DNA from: Basfia succiniciproducens
GTDB taxonomy: Bacteria > Pseudomonadota > Gammaproteobacteria > Enterobacterales > Pasteurellaceae
Direction: 5' to 3'
DNA: 64,000 bases
Assembly: GCF_011455875.1 (NCBI RefSeq)
Contig: NZ_CP015031.1
Span: 124,001-188,000, forward strand
Shown: piece after piece, positions 56,918 to 64,000 of the stretch
Position numbering within the stretch: the first letter of the stretch is position 1
Layout of the letters: each line of letters starts with the position of its first letter
Notes under the pieces: generated by a model
What the model was told of the DNA's origin: nothing
The model's database searches: none
What the model saw: the letters and a program-made list of their open reading frames with translations, nothing else
Translations under genes and position numbers: made by a program

Positions 56918-57649
56918 ATGTGGAAGTGGTTACATCCTTATGCCAAACCGGAAACTCAGTATAAATTATGTGGTAAATTTATTCCGTTTTTTGCGGTTAT
57001 TGCGCTTTTATTATTAGCCGTTGCCTGTGTATGGGGGTTGGCGTTTGCACCCGCAGACTATCAACAGGGCAATAGTTTCCGTATTATGTATGTCCACGTG
57101 CCTTCGGCAATCTGGTCTATGGGCGTTTACGGTTCTATGGCGGTTGCTGCGCTTATCGGGCTGGTCTGGCAGATTAAGCAAGCGCATCTCTCGGTTATTG
57201 CGATGGCGCCTATCGGTGCGGCGCTGAACTTTTTAGCTTTAGTAACCGGCGCCGTTTGGGGCAAGCCTATGTGGGGCGCCTGGTGGGTTTGGGACGCCAG
57301 ATTGACTGCATCATTAATTTTATTCTTTTTATATTTAGGCGTAATGGCGTTGTATTCGGCGTTTCAGGATCGTAATACCGGCATGAAAGCGGCGGCAATT
57401 CTGTGTGTTGTAGGCGTTATTAATTTACCTGTTATTCATTTTTCGGTGGAATGGTGGAATACCCTGCACCAAGGCGCAAGTATCACTAAATTTGAAAAAC
57501 CTTCTATCGCTACGCCAATGTTAATTCCATTGATTTTAAGTATTTTCGGCTTTATGGCATTGAGCATTTGGTTGACTTTAGTACGTTATCGTGTGGAGCT
57601 TCTGAAAGAAGATCGTAAACGTCCTTGGGTGAAGGCGTTAATTAAATAA
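56918..57649 (+). CDS. ccmC: Heme handling protein CcmC
   Basis: A 243-residue heme-handling membrane protein with six helices. The tryptophan-rich WGKPMWGAWWVWDARLT (about 112-128) is the WWD domain that presents heme to CcmE; flanking histidines in MYVHVPSAIWS and PVIHFSVEWWNTLH are the expected axial ligands. AAAAAGGA precedes the ATG. Confidence 0.96.
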   Translation: MWKWLHPYAKPETQYKLCGKFIPFFAVIALLLLAVACVWGLAFAPADYQQGNSFRIMYVHVPSAIWSMGVYGSMAVAALIGLVWQIKQAHLSVIAMAPIGAALNFLALVTGAVWGKPMWGAWWVWDARLTASLILFFLYLGVMALYSAFQDRNTGMKAAAILCVVGVINLPVIHFSVEWWNTLHQGASITKFEKPSIATPMLIPLILSIFGFMALSIWLTLVRYRVELLKEDRKRPWVKALIK

Positions 57650-57701
57650 CTATAGATGTTCAAAAGTGCGGTAGATTTTTTGTAAATTTTAGGAGAGAGA
57701 G

Positions 57702-57905
57702 ATGTTTTTCGAATCTTGGAGTGATTTTTTTTATATGGGAGGCTATGGCTTTTATGTCTGGCTTTCTTATGGTATTACCTTTGTTACCTTGCTGATTCTT
57801 GCAATTCAGAGTTATCGGGGTAAAAAAATAGTGTTCCGTGAAATTCAACGGGAACAACAGCGGGAACAACGTTTACAGGCAACGAAATCAAGAGGGGCGC
57901 TATGA
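57702..57905 (+). CDS. ccmD: Cytochrome c biogenesis protein CcmD
   Basis: A 67-residue membrane peptide with one helix (about 14-37) and a basic, Gln/Arg-rich cytoplasmic tail. The opening [19 protein letters not shown] is typical of CcmD, which helps release holo-CcmE. AGGAGAGAG gives a strong start. Its stop overlaps the ccmE start (ATGA). An uptake signal lies in the gap before it (57664-57672). Confidence 0.92.
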   Translation: MFFESWSDFFYMGGYGFYVWLSYGITFVTLLILAIQSYRGKKIVFREIQREQQREQRLQATKSRGAL

Positions 57906-58441
57906 ATCCAAGACGTAAATCAAGATTAACCATTATTCTTTTTGTATTGCTGGGTGTGACTATCGCTTCTTCTTTGGTTTTGTATGCGCTTCGTCAGAAT
58001 ATTGATCTGTTTTATACGCCGTCAGAGGTTATCAGCGGTAAAAATGACGATCCGGATACCATTCCGGAAGTGGGGCAGCGTATCCGGGTCGGCGGTATGG
58101 TGGTTGAGGGGACCGTTAAACGGGACCCTAATAGCCTTAAAGTCAGCTTTAATGTGAATGATATCGGACCTGAAATTACCGTTGAATACGAAGGTATTCT
58201 GCCGGATTTATTCCGCGAAGGACAAGGCATTGTCGCTCAAGGCGTATTAAAAGAACCGAAGCTTTTAGAGGCAACGGAAGTGTTGGCAAAACATGATGAA
58301 AATTATGTGCCGCCGGATTTAAGTGAAAAAATGGAGCAAGTCCATAAACCTATGGGTATATCCAATCAAGATATGCAAGGTGAAAGCGATCGTGATCGTC
58401 TGGATAAGGCGGTTAATTCTGTGGAAGAAGGTAAAAAATGA
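57902..58441 (+). CDS. ccmE: Periplasmic heme chaperone CcmE
   Basis: A 179-residue membrane-anchored heme chaperone. One N-terminal helix (about 9-29) is followed by an OB-fold; the heme-attaching histidine is H131 in [12 protein letters not shown], equal to H130 of E. coli. [14 protein letters not shown] and [13 protein letters not shown] are family marks. Coupled to both neighbours by ATGA overlaps. Confidence 0.96.
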   Translation: MNPRRKSRLTIILFVLLGVTIASSLVLYALRQNIDLFYTPSEVISGKNDDPDTIPEVGQRIRVGGMVVEGTVKRDPNSLKVSFNVNDIGPEITVEYEGILPDLFREGQGIVAQGVLKEPKLLEATEVLAKHDENYVPPDLSEKMEQVHKPMGISNQDMQGESDRDRLDKAVNSVEEGKK

Positions 58442-60384
58442 TTGCGGAATTAGGTAATTTTGCGTTAGCCCTCGGCTTAGCTATTTCTATTTTATTAGCG
58501 GTTTTCCCGTTATGGGGAGCCGAAAAAGGAAATAAACAATTGATGTCATTGGCACGCCCAATGACTTATGGGTTATTTATTTGTTTAACTTTTGCATTCG
58601 GCGCTTTGTTTTATGCCTTTGCGGTCAATGATTTTTCTATTCAATATGTCGTAAATAACTCTAATAGCCGCTTGCCGTTGCAATATCGGTTATCCGCAGT
58701 GTGGGGGGCTCACGAGGGTTCGTTATTACTATGGATTTGGTTGTTATCGGTCTGGAGTGTCGCTGTTTCATTATTTAGCCGACAACTGCCACAGGAAGCG
58801 GTAGCGCGGGTTCTTGGCATTATGGGGTTAGTGACTATTGGGTTTTTAATCTTTATTTTGTTCACGTCTAACCCTTTTGTGCGTACATTCCCTAATTTGC
58901 CGATTGACGGTAAAGAACTTAATCCAATGTTGCAGGATGTAGGTTTGATTTTTCATCCGCCGCTGCTTTACATGGGTTATGTAGGATTCTCCGTCGCGTT
59001 TGCTTTTTCAATCGCCTCATTAATGACAGGGAAATTAGACACCGCATGGGCGCGTTGGTCTCGTCCCTGGACAATGGCGGCTTGGGTATTTTTAACCGTA
59101 GGTATCGTACTTGGTTCCTGGTGGGCTTATTACGAACTTGGCTGGGGCGGCTGGTGGTTCTGGGATCCGGTAGAAAATTCATCCTTAATGCCTTGGCTTG
59201 CCGGCACTGCGTTATTGCATTCTTTAGCAGTGACCGAGAAACGGGGAGCGTTCAAAGCCTGGACGGTACTGCTTGCCATTCTTGCCTTTTCGCTTTGCTT
59301 ATTAGGTACTTTTTTAGTGCGTTCGGGCGTGTTGGTTTCTGTACATGCTTTTGCTTCCGATCCTACGCGCGGTTTATATATTTTGGCCTATTTGATTGTT
59401 GTGATTGGCGGTTCATTAACTCTGTATGCTTACAAAGGGGGGCAAATTCGTTCCCGTGATAATGCCGAGCGCTATTCGCGCGAGTCTATGTTGCTGTTAA
59501 ATAATATTTTATTAATGGCGGCATTGGTTGTAGTGCTGTTGGGTACATTATTGCCGTTAGTTCATAAGCAGTTGGGATTAGGTTCGATTTCCATCGGTGC
59601 ACCGTTTTTTAATCAAATGTTTTTGGTTTTAATGACGCCGTTCGCTTTGTTATTAGGCATCGGGCCTTTAGTTAAATGGCGTCGGGATAAATTTTCCGCT
59701 ATCCGTAAGCCGGTTATTATCAGTTTGTTTTTGATGATTATTCTAGGTTTTGCGTTGCCTTACTTTATCGGCAATAAATTATCCCTAAGTGCGGTACTTG
59801 GTACGATGATGGTGGTGATTATTACTCTGCTAAGCTTGTATGAACTGAAACAACGCGCCGCCCATCGGGACAACTTCTTAATCGGCATTACTAAATTATC
59901 ACGTTCTCATTGGGGAATGTTTCTAGCTCATTTAGGCGTTGCCATGACTGTTTGGGGCGTGGCTTTCAGCCAAAACTTTAGTGTTGAGCGTGACGTAAGA
60001 ATGTCGGTCGGCGATTCCGTGAACATTGCCGGTTATGAATATAAATTCCAAGGCATACGGGATGCAAACGGACCGAACTATTTAGGCGGCACGGCGCAAG
60101 TGGATATTTTAAAAGAGGGTAAACTTGAAGCTTCTTTATTTGCCGAAAAACGGTTCTATACGGTAAGCCGCATGACAATGACGGAAGCCGCCATCGATTG
60201 GGGATTTACCCGTGATCTGTATGTGGCGTTAGGCGAGCAGTTAGAGGATAAATCCTGGGCAATGCGTCTATATTACAAACCTTTTATCCGTTGGATTTGG
60301 TTTGGCGGCGTCTTTATGGCTCTAGGGGGGGTACTCTGTATGTTCGATCGTCGTTACCGTTTTTCTAAAATTTTAAATAAATAG
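58438..60384 (+). CDS. ccmF: Heme lyase CcmF
   Basis: A 648-residue membrane protein with about 14-15 helices, the heme ligation core. The WWD motif [19 protein letters not shown] (about 238-256) and conserved histidines in [24 protein letters not shown] and [12 protein letters not shown] are present. It attaches heme from CcmE to apocytochrome. An uptake signal lies inside (59787-59795). A small hairpin separates it from ccmG. Confidence 0.96.
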   Translation: MIAELGNFALALGLAISILLAVFPLWGAEKGNKQLMSLARPMTYGLFICLTFAFGALFYAFAVNDFSIQYVVNNSNSRLPLQYRLSAVWGAHEGSLLLWIWLLSVWSVAVSLFSRQLPQEAVARVLGIMGLVTIGFLIFILFTSNPFVRTFPNLPIDGKELNPMLQDVGLIFHPPLLYMGYVGFSVAFAFSIASLMTGKLDTAWARWSRPWTMAAWVFLTVGIVLGSWWAYYELGWGGWWFWDPVENSSLMPWLAGTALLHSLAVTEKRGAFKAWTVLLAILAFSLCLLGTFLVRSGVLVSVHAFASDPTRGLYILAYLIVVIGGSLTLYAYKGGQIRSRDNAERYSRESMLLLNNILLMAALVVVLLGTLLPLVHKQLGLGSISIGAPFFNQMFLVLMTPFALLLGIGPLVKWRRDKFSAIRKPVIISLFLMIILGFALPYFIGNKLSLSAVLGTMMVVIITLLSLYELKQRAAHRDNFLIGITKLSRSHWGMFLAHLGVAMTVWGVAFSQNFSVERDVRMSVGDSVNIAGYEYKFQGIRDANGPNYLGGTAQVDILKEGKLEASLFAEKRFYTVSRMTMTEAAIDWGFTRDLYVALGEQLEDKSWAMRLYYKPFIRWIWFGGVFMALGGVLCMFDRRYRFSKILNK

Positions 60385-60390
60385 TTATCG

Positions 60391-60411
60391 GATAGGAATC
60401 AAGTTCCTATC
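60391..60411 (+). repeat. Hairpin between ccmF and ccmG
   Basis: GATAGGAA (60391-60398) and TTCCTATC (60404-60411) form a perfect 8-base stem around TCAAG. No T-run follows; a role in mRNA stability is possible. Confidence 0.55.
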
Positions 60412-60431
60412 GTTACATTATAGGTACAATA

Positions 60432-60980
60432 ATGAATAAAAAACTTTATCTTCCTTTACTTATCTTTTTGATTTTAGTGGGGGCTTTTTTCATCCAATTG
60501 CGGCAAAATGCTTCCGGTGGTGATCCTAAATTATTGGAATCCGCTTTGGTTGGTAAGCCCGTACCGGAAAAAGTAATGCAAGGGTTATTCGATAACAAAG
60601 ACTATACTTCCGGGGTGTTCAAACAGGGCAAGCCTATTTTATTGAATGTGTGGGCGACCTGGTGTCCCACTTGTTATGCGGAACATCAATATTTAAATGA
60701 GCTGGCTAAACAAGGCATTACCATTATCGGTGTGGATTATAAAGACGATTCGGCTAAAGCCGTTAAATGGCTGAAAGACCTTGATAATCCTTATCAGTTG
60801 GTATTAAAAGATGAAAAAGGTTCATTAGCCTTGGATCTTGGCGTTTATGGCGCGCCGGAAACCTTCATTATTGACGGGAAAGGCGTGATTCATTATCGTT
60901 TAGCCGGCGATGTAAACGAAAAAGTGTGGAAAAACACGCTATTACCGATTTATAACCAATTGCTTGAGGACGGGAAATAA
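60432..60980 (+). CDS. ccmG: Thiol:disulfide interchange protein CcmG/DsbE
   Basis: A 182-residue thioredoxin-fold protein anchored by one N-terminal helix (about 5-23). The active site is WATWCPTCYAEH (about 76-87), and GAPETFIIDGKGVIHYRLAG carries the cis-proline region. It keeps apocytochrome cysteines reduced for heme attachment. It overlaps ccmH by one base. Confidence 0.95.
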   Translation: MNKKLYLPLLIFLILVGAFFIQLRQNASGGDPKLLESALVGKPVPEKVMQGLFDNKDYTSGVFKQGKPILLNVWATWCPTCYAEHQYLNELAKQGITIIGVDYKDDSAKAVKWLKDLDNPYQLVLKDEKGSLALDLGVYGAPETFIIDGKGVIHYRLAGDVNEKVWKNTLLPIYNQLLEDGK

Positions 60981-61474
60981 TGAAAAAATTGACCGCACTT
61001 TTGATTATGCTTGTTGCCGTTGTCGCATCGCCTTGTTTTGCGGCGATTGACGCTTTTAATTTCAGTTCCGCCCAGCAGGAAAACGATTATCACGCGTTAA
61101 CCAACGAATTGCGTTGCCCGCAATGCCAGAATAATAACATCGCGGATTCGAATGCGACTATCGCTATAGATATGCGGGCGAAAGTTTTCGAATTATTGCA
61201 AGAGGGTAAAACGAAGCAAGACGTGGTGAACTACATGGTGGAGCGTTACGGACATTTTGTTACCTATAATCCGCCGATTACCGTTGCAACCATTCTGTTA
61301 TGGATATTGCCGGCATTATTAATTTGTTTTGGCTTAGCATTTGTTTTTCGTCAAAAAGGCAAAACTTTAATAAAAAATTCTTCTCAGGATATTTCAACAG
61401 AGAATTCAACGGTTGAAAACTTATCGGACGAACAGCAAAAACGCTTAAAGGCGTTATTGAAAAACAAGGAATAA
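60980..61474 (+). CDS. ccmH: Cytochrome c maturation protein CcmH (CcmL)
   Basis: A 164-residue protein with signal peptide (about 1-21), the redox motif LRCPQCQNNNIADSNA (about 43-58) and one C-terminal membrane helix (about 96-116). It works with CcmG and CcmI in reducing apocytochrome. Unlike E. coli, where CcmH and CcmI are fused, they are separate genes here. An uptake signal lies within the signal-peptide codons (60992-61000). Confidence 0.94.
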   Translation: MKKLTALLIMLVAVVASPCFAAIDAFNFSSAQQENDYHALTNELRCPQCQNNNIADSNATIAIDMRAKVFELLQEGKTKQDVVNYMVERYGHFVTYNPPITVATILLWILPALLICFGLAFVFRQKGKTLIKNSSQDISTENSTVENLSDEQQKRLKALLKNKE

Positions 61475-61477
61475 ACA

Positions 61478-62395
61478 ATGACTTTTTGGATAAGCGCGCT
61501 CGTTTTTACCCTAATTATGACATTCATTTGTTTTTATCCGCTTTTGCGCGGGCAAACCGATAGAGAGCAAGAAACCAACCGGGATTCATTAAATAAAGCT
61601 TTCTATTTTGATCGTCTGAAAGAAATTGAAGAGGATGAAAAGCAAGGATTACTGGATAATGCGGCACAACTTAAAACCGAGTTGCAACAGTCTCTATTGG
61701 AAGATATACCTGAAGGCGTAACGGAAAAAACGGATAAAAAAGCTTACAGTAAATTATGGTTTGTTTCGGCATTTCTTTTCTTGGGTATTATTGCCGGGGT
61801 GAGCTATTTTAAAGTGGGCGGTTGGCAATCTCAGGAAATGATGGCGAAAAGCTATGAAAAATTACCCTACTTCTATGAACGTTTGCAAGAAGAAGACACA
61901 AAACCTTTAGATGATACGGAATTACAGCAATTTGCCACCGCACTTCGTATTAAGTTGCAAAAAGAGCCTAACGATGCCGACGGTTGGTGGTTGCTCGGTC
62001 AGCTTGGTACGGCTATGGGGAACGGTGAGCTGGCCCACAACGGTTATAGTAAAGCGGCGGAACTAAAGCCTGATAATACGGACTATAAATTAGCTTATGC
62101 CCGCACCTTAATGTTCTCTGATGATAAAGCCGATAGAGCCAAAGGAAACGAACTATTAAAAGAGGTAATTCGCAGCGATCATTCAAATTTACAGGCGCTG
62201 AGTTTGTTAGCGTTCAATTATTTCGAAGAGGAAGATTATAAAATGGCGGCGGTTACTTGGGCGATGATGTTACGATTACTGCCGGAAGATGATCCTAAAC
62301 GAGCTCTAATCGAAAAAAGCATTCGTTCCGCTCGGGATGCACTGGCTGAGCAGGAACAAGAAAAGCATAACCAAATGATTCCGCAAAATAAATAA
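61478..62395 (+). CDS. ccmI: Cytochrome c maturation protein CcmI (TPR)
   Basis: A 305-residue protein with two membrane helices (about 3-22 and 90-108) and a periplasmic TPR domain (about 150-290; DADGWWLLGQLGTAMGNGELA, LQALSLLAFNYFEEEDYKMA). It acts as apocytochrome chaperone and equals the C-terminal half of E. coli CcmH. It is the last gene of the ccm operon. An uptake signal lies inside (61937-61945). Confidence 0.92.
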   Translation: MTFWISALVFTLIMTFICFYPLLRGQTDREQETNRDSLNKAFYFDRLKEIEEDEKQGLLDNAAQLKTELQQSLLEDIPEGVTEKTDKKAYSKLWFVSAFLFLGIIAGVSYFKVGGWQSQEMMAKSYEKLPYFYERLQEEDTKPLDDTELQQFATALRIKLQKEPNDADGWWLLGQLGTAMGNGELAHNGYSKAAELKPDNTDYKLAYARTLMFSDDKADRAKGNELLKEVIRSDHSNLQALSLLAFNYFEEEDYKMAAVTWAMMLRLLPEDDPKRALIEKSIRSARDALAEQEQEKHNQMIPQNK

Positions 62396-62533
62396 GTTAA
62401 TCCGGATTTTGTTTTTTCGGTTTATTAATTTGCAAAGTTAGCCGATCCGATTATAATTTAACAGAACAGTTTTTTAGGGGATGTAGAGGCTGTTTATAGA
62501 AGATAAACAGATCCTGATTAAGGGGAATTTAAT

Positions 62534-62944
62534 TTGGCTTCACTGTTTAGCGGATTCCATCATATTGCGATTATTGTATCCGATTATGAGAAATCAAAAT
62601 ATTTTTATACCCAGATTCTTGGGGCTGAAGTAATTGAGGAAACATATCGCGCTTCTCGCCATAGTTATAAATTAGATCTTAAATTTGCTGACGGAAGTCA
62701 AATAGAGTTGTTTTCTTTTCCTTCTTCCCCCAGTCGTTTAACCATGCCGGAAGCGTGCGGATTACGTCATTTAGCATTTAAAGTTAAGGATATTGAAGAA
62801 GCCGTACAATATTTAAAAACTCAACAAATTGAATGTGAAGATATTCGAATCGATGAATTAACCGGGAAAAAATTTACTTTTTTTAAGGATCCTGATAATT
62901 TGCCATTGGAATTATATGAATTTAATTCATTCAAAGGAGGGTGA
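62534..62944 (+). CDS. yaeR: VOC-family protein, YaeR-like
   Basis: A 136-residue glyoxalase/VOC fold protein. Metal-ligand positions are kept: His in FHHIAIIVSDYEKSK, Glu in QIELFSFP, His in ACGLRHLAFKV and Glu in LPLELYEF. It matches E. coli YaeR in detail (ELFSFP..PSRLTMPEACGLRHLAF pattern); the substrate is unknown. The start is an unusual TTG at 62534 behind AAGGGGAA; no ATG is available before the conserved His. The next gene starts two bases after its stop. Confidence 0.85.
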   Translation: MASLFSGFHHIAIIVSDYEKSKYFYTQILGAEVIEETYRASRHSYKLDLKFADGSQIELFSFPSSPSRLTMPEACGLRHLAFKVKDIEEAVQYLKTQQIECEDIRIDELTGKKFTFFKDPDNLPLELYEFNSFKGG

Positions 62945-62945
62945 A

Positions 62946-63491
62946 ATGAATATAACTAAATTTCCTGTGATATTGACATTGGCCGTTTTCTCAGCAGGAA
63001 TAACATTATCACCGGCTTATGCGCGCGGAAAGAATATTTTCACTGAAAATACCGAACGGGCGGAAAAAACATACATGAGCTATGGAAAAAGCCAGCAATT
63101 AGATCCAAATAATTCTAAAGATGTAAATGAATTAGCCAACAGCGTTGAATTCGAAGTTTATGAAATCAGTGAGAACCATAGTTCTCATACCATATTTGAA
63201 TCGAATGCCGGGATTTGTCGCGGTTATCAATCCAGTAATGGGGTAGAACTTACGGATTCCACCACTTATTATGTGGATGATGCGTCTGATGATTATTATG
63301 CCAGCATAACAGGCGCTACCATTTACGCCCATGCTTCGCCAAAAAACGTTCAATATGCGCCGATTTTTAATATTCATGATCCGAAGATATTAAAAGAAAT
63401 CCATCAAGACGAAGAAAAATACGGTAAGGATTTGGCAACAAAGAATGTGAACGCAAGAGAGAACATATTGTCTAAGGGCATATGCCGATAA
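62946..63491 (+). CDS. Small exported protein of unknown function
   Basis: A 181-residue protein I do not recognise. A signal peptide (about 1-27, ending SPAYARG) suggests periplasmic or secreted location. The mature part is acidic and polar with several Tyr/Ser/Asp-rich stretches (TTYYVDDASDDYYASITGA) and only two cysteines, one mid-chain (AGICRGYQ) and one two residues from the end (GICR), which could form a disulfide. AAAGGAGGG gives one of the strongest ribosome binding sites in the window. It begins two bases after yaeR; a lipoprotein gene follows 21 bases later. Confidence 0.75.
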   Translation: MNITKFPVILTLAVFSAGITLSPAYARGKNIFTENTERAEKTYMSYGKSQQLDPNNSKDVNELANSVEFEVYEISENHSSHTIFESNAGICRGYQSSNGVELTDSTTYYVDDASDDYYASITGATIYAHASPKNVQYAPIFNIHDPKILKEIHQDEEKYGKDLATKNVNARENILSKGICR

Positions 63492-63512
63492 AGGCTCTTT
63501 AGGGAGAAGATA

Positions 63513-63824
63513 ATGAAAAAAACGATTATTGCTGCTTTTGTTGTGTCAGCCGGGGTGATTGCTTGTTCATCACCCGTTGAAAATCGCCCGCAAGCGCCTT
63601 TAGATATGCAGACCGTGCGGCATTATCAAAATAAAGTATATGGCGGTAATACGGTGCCGGCGGCTCAACGAGTAAAAGAGCAACCTGTGGTAGATACGCC
63701 GATGAATGTCAGCGATACAAGAAGACAAGATCGGCTAGACACAAGACAGACAGTCAGACCGGGTAATGTGGTAATTGTGCCGAGCATCGGTTACGGTTAT
63801 CATCATCACCGTTATCGCTGGTAA
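63513..63824 (+). CDS. Small lipoprotein of unknown function
   Basis: A 103-residue protein with a lipoprotein signal: the hydrophobic start MKKTIIAAFVVSAGVIACSS ends in the lipobox VIAC (lipidated Cys18). The mature chain is Pro/Gln/Arg-rich without clear domain and ends in a His/Tyr/Arg cluster (YGYHHHRYRW), which might bind metal. It is 21 bases after the exported protein gene, so the two may be functionally linked. GGGAGAAG precedes the ATG. Confidence 0.75.
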   Translation: MKKTIIAAFVVSAGVIACSSPVENRPQAPLDMQTVRHYQNKVYGGNTVPAAQRVKEQPVVDTPMNVSDTRRQDRLDTRQTVRPGNVVIVPSIGYGYHHHRYRW

Positions 63825-63835
63825 AAATCTTAAAA

Positions 63836-63880
63836 AAATAACCGCACTTTGATCCTAACGAATCGAAGTGCGGTTTATTT
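63836..63880. terminator. Uptake-signal pair terminator, lipoprotein / manA junction
   Basis: ACCGCACTT (63841-63849) and AAGTGCGGT (63866-63874) face each other, with A/T flanks AAATA and TTATTT that extend the stem. It serves both convergent genes. Confidence 0.8.
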
Positions 63881-63890
63881 TCGTCAAATT

Positions 63891-64000
63891 TTAGGGCAGT
63901 TTTGAAAGTACGCAATAACCTTGCTCGATACCTTCAATTCGATATTGCGTATCGGCGCAGATAAATGCAGATTCTCCTTGTTTGAGAAAAAGTGCGGTAT
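63891..64000 (-). CDS. manA: Probable mannose-6-phosphate isomerase, C-terminal fragment
   Basis: The window ends inside this minus-strand gene; only the last 36 codons are visible. They read ...LFLKQGESAFICADTQYRIE and end CVLSKLP before the TAA at 63891. The KQGESAFI pattern and the short beta-strands resemble the C-terminal cupin-like barrel of class I mannose-6-phosphate isomerases. With so little sequence the call is tentative. An exact uptake signal lies at its edge (63990-63998). Confidence 0.5.
   Translation of the reverse strand, partial: TALFLKQGESAFICADTQYRIEGIEQGYCVLSKLP

Overview
The window is a 64 kb piece of a Pasteurellaceae chromosome. The main sign is the many copies of the Haemophilus-type DNA uptake signal (core AAGTGCGGT), several of them as inverted pairs that form terminators between convergent genes. 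Gene content agrees: mreBCD, leuABCD with leader peptide, ccmABCDEFGHI, torYZ/mtsYZ, dnaE, uvrA/ssb. The range of sugar catabolism suggests a rumen- or gut-type member such as Basfia/[Mannheimia] succiniciproducens or Actinobacillus succinogenes rather than H. influenzae. The species cannot be fixed from the sequence alone. No rRNA, tRNA, CRISPR array, prophage or insertion sequence was seen.

Layout. 0-4.3 kb: housekeeping (ychF fragment, pth, small EamA protein, rnfH, roxA, xseA). 4.3-10.5 kb: an AT-rich promoter region and a porin, then a KdgR-like IclR regulator divergent from a five-gene operon that takes unsaturated uronates to pyruvate and glyceraldehyde-3-phosphate (kduD, an RpiB/LacAB-type isomerase, kdgK, eda, kdgF). 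10.6-23.2 kb: mltG-tmk-holB-tatD, a DUF1523 protein, ytfL/paeA, dnaE, a purine permease with a PurR box, a YjbR/EVE protein and rarD.

23.2-35.4 kb is the most interesting region: a complete sulfo-EMP (sulfoquinovose glycolysis) gene set. It has a YihW/CsqR regulator, YihV kinase, YihU reductase, YihT aldolase, YihQ sulfoquinovosidase, YihS isomerase and a GalM-type mutarotase. Where E. coli has the YihO/YihP transporters, this locus has a TauE/SafE permease and a three-gene TRAP transporter. The inferred logic is: TRAP imports sulfoquinovose or its glyceride, YihQ hydrolyses the glyceride, the epimerase supplies the anomer, YihS-YihV-YihT-YihU convert SQ to DHAP plus dihydroxypropanesulfonate (DHPS), and TauE exports DHPS. 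CRP-like sites lie in the yihV-yihU divergent promoter and ahead of the TRAP genes.

35.5-39.4 kb: an ABC importer of unknown substrate. 39.6-43.1 kb: ssb and uvrA, divergent around a LexA box. 43.3-46.9 kb: pentaheme TorY/MtsY and the Tat-exported molybdoenzyme TorZ/MtsZ. 47.1-49.9 kb: mreBCD. 49.9-55.1 kb: leuDCBA on the minus strand, preceded by a leucine-rich leader peptide and attenuator and interrupted by two copies of a double-hairpin repeat. 55.4-62.4 kb: the cytochrome c maturation operon behind NarP- and FNR-like sites, which fits the need of TorY for heme attachment. 62.5-64 kb: YaeR-like VOC protein, a small exported protein, a small lipoprotein, and the 3' end of a probable manA.
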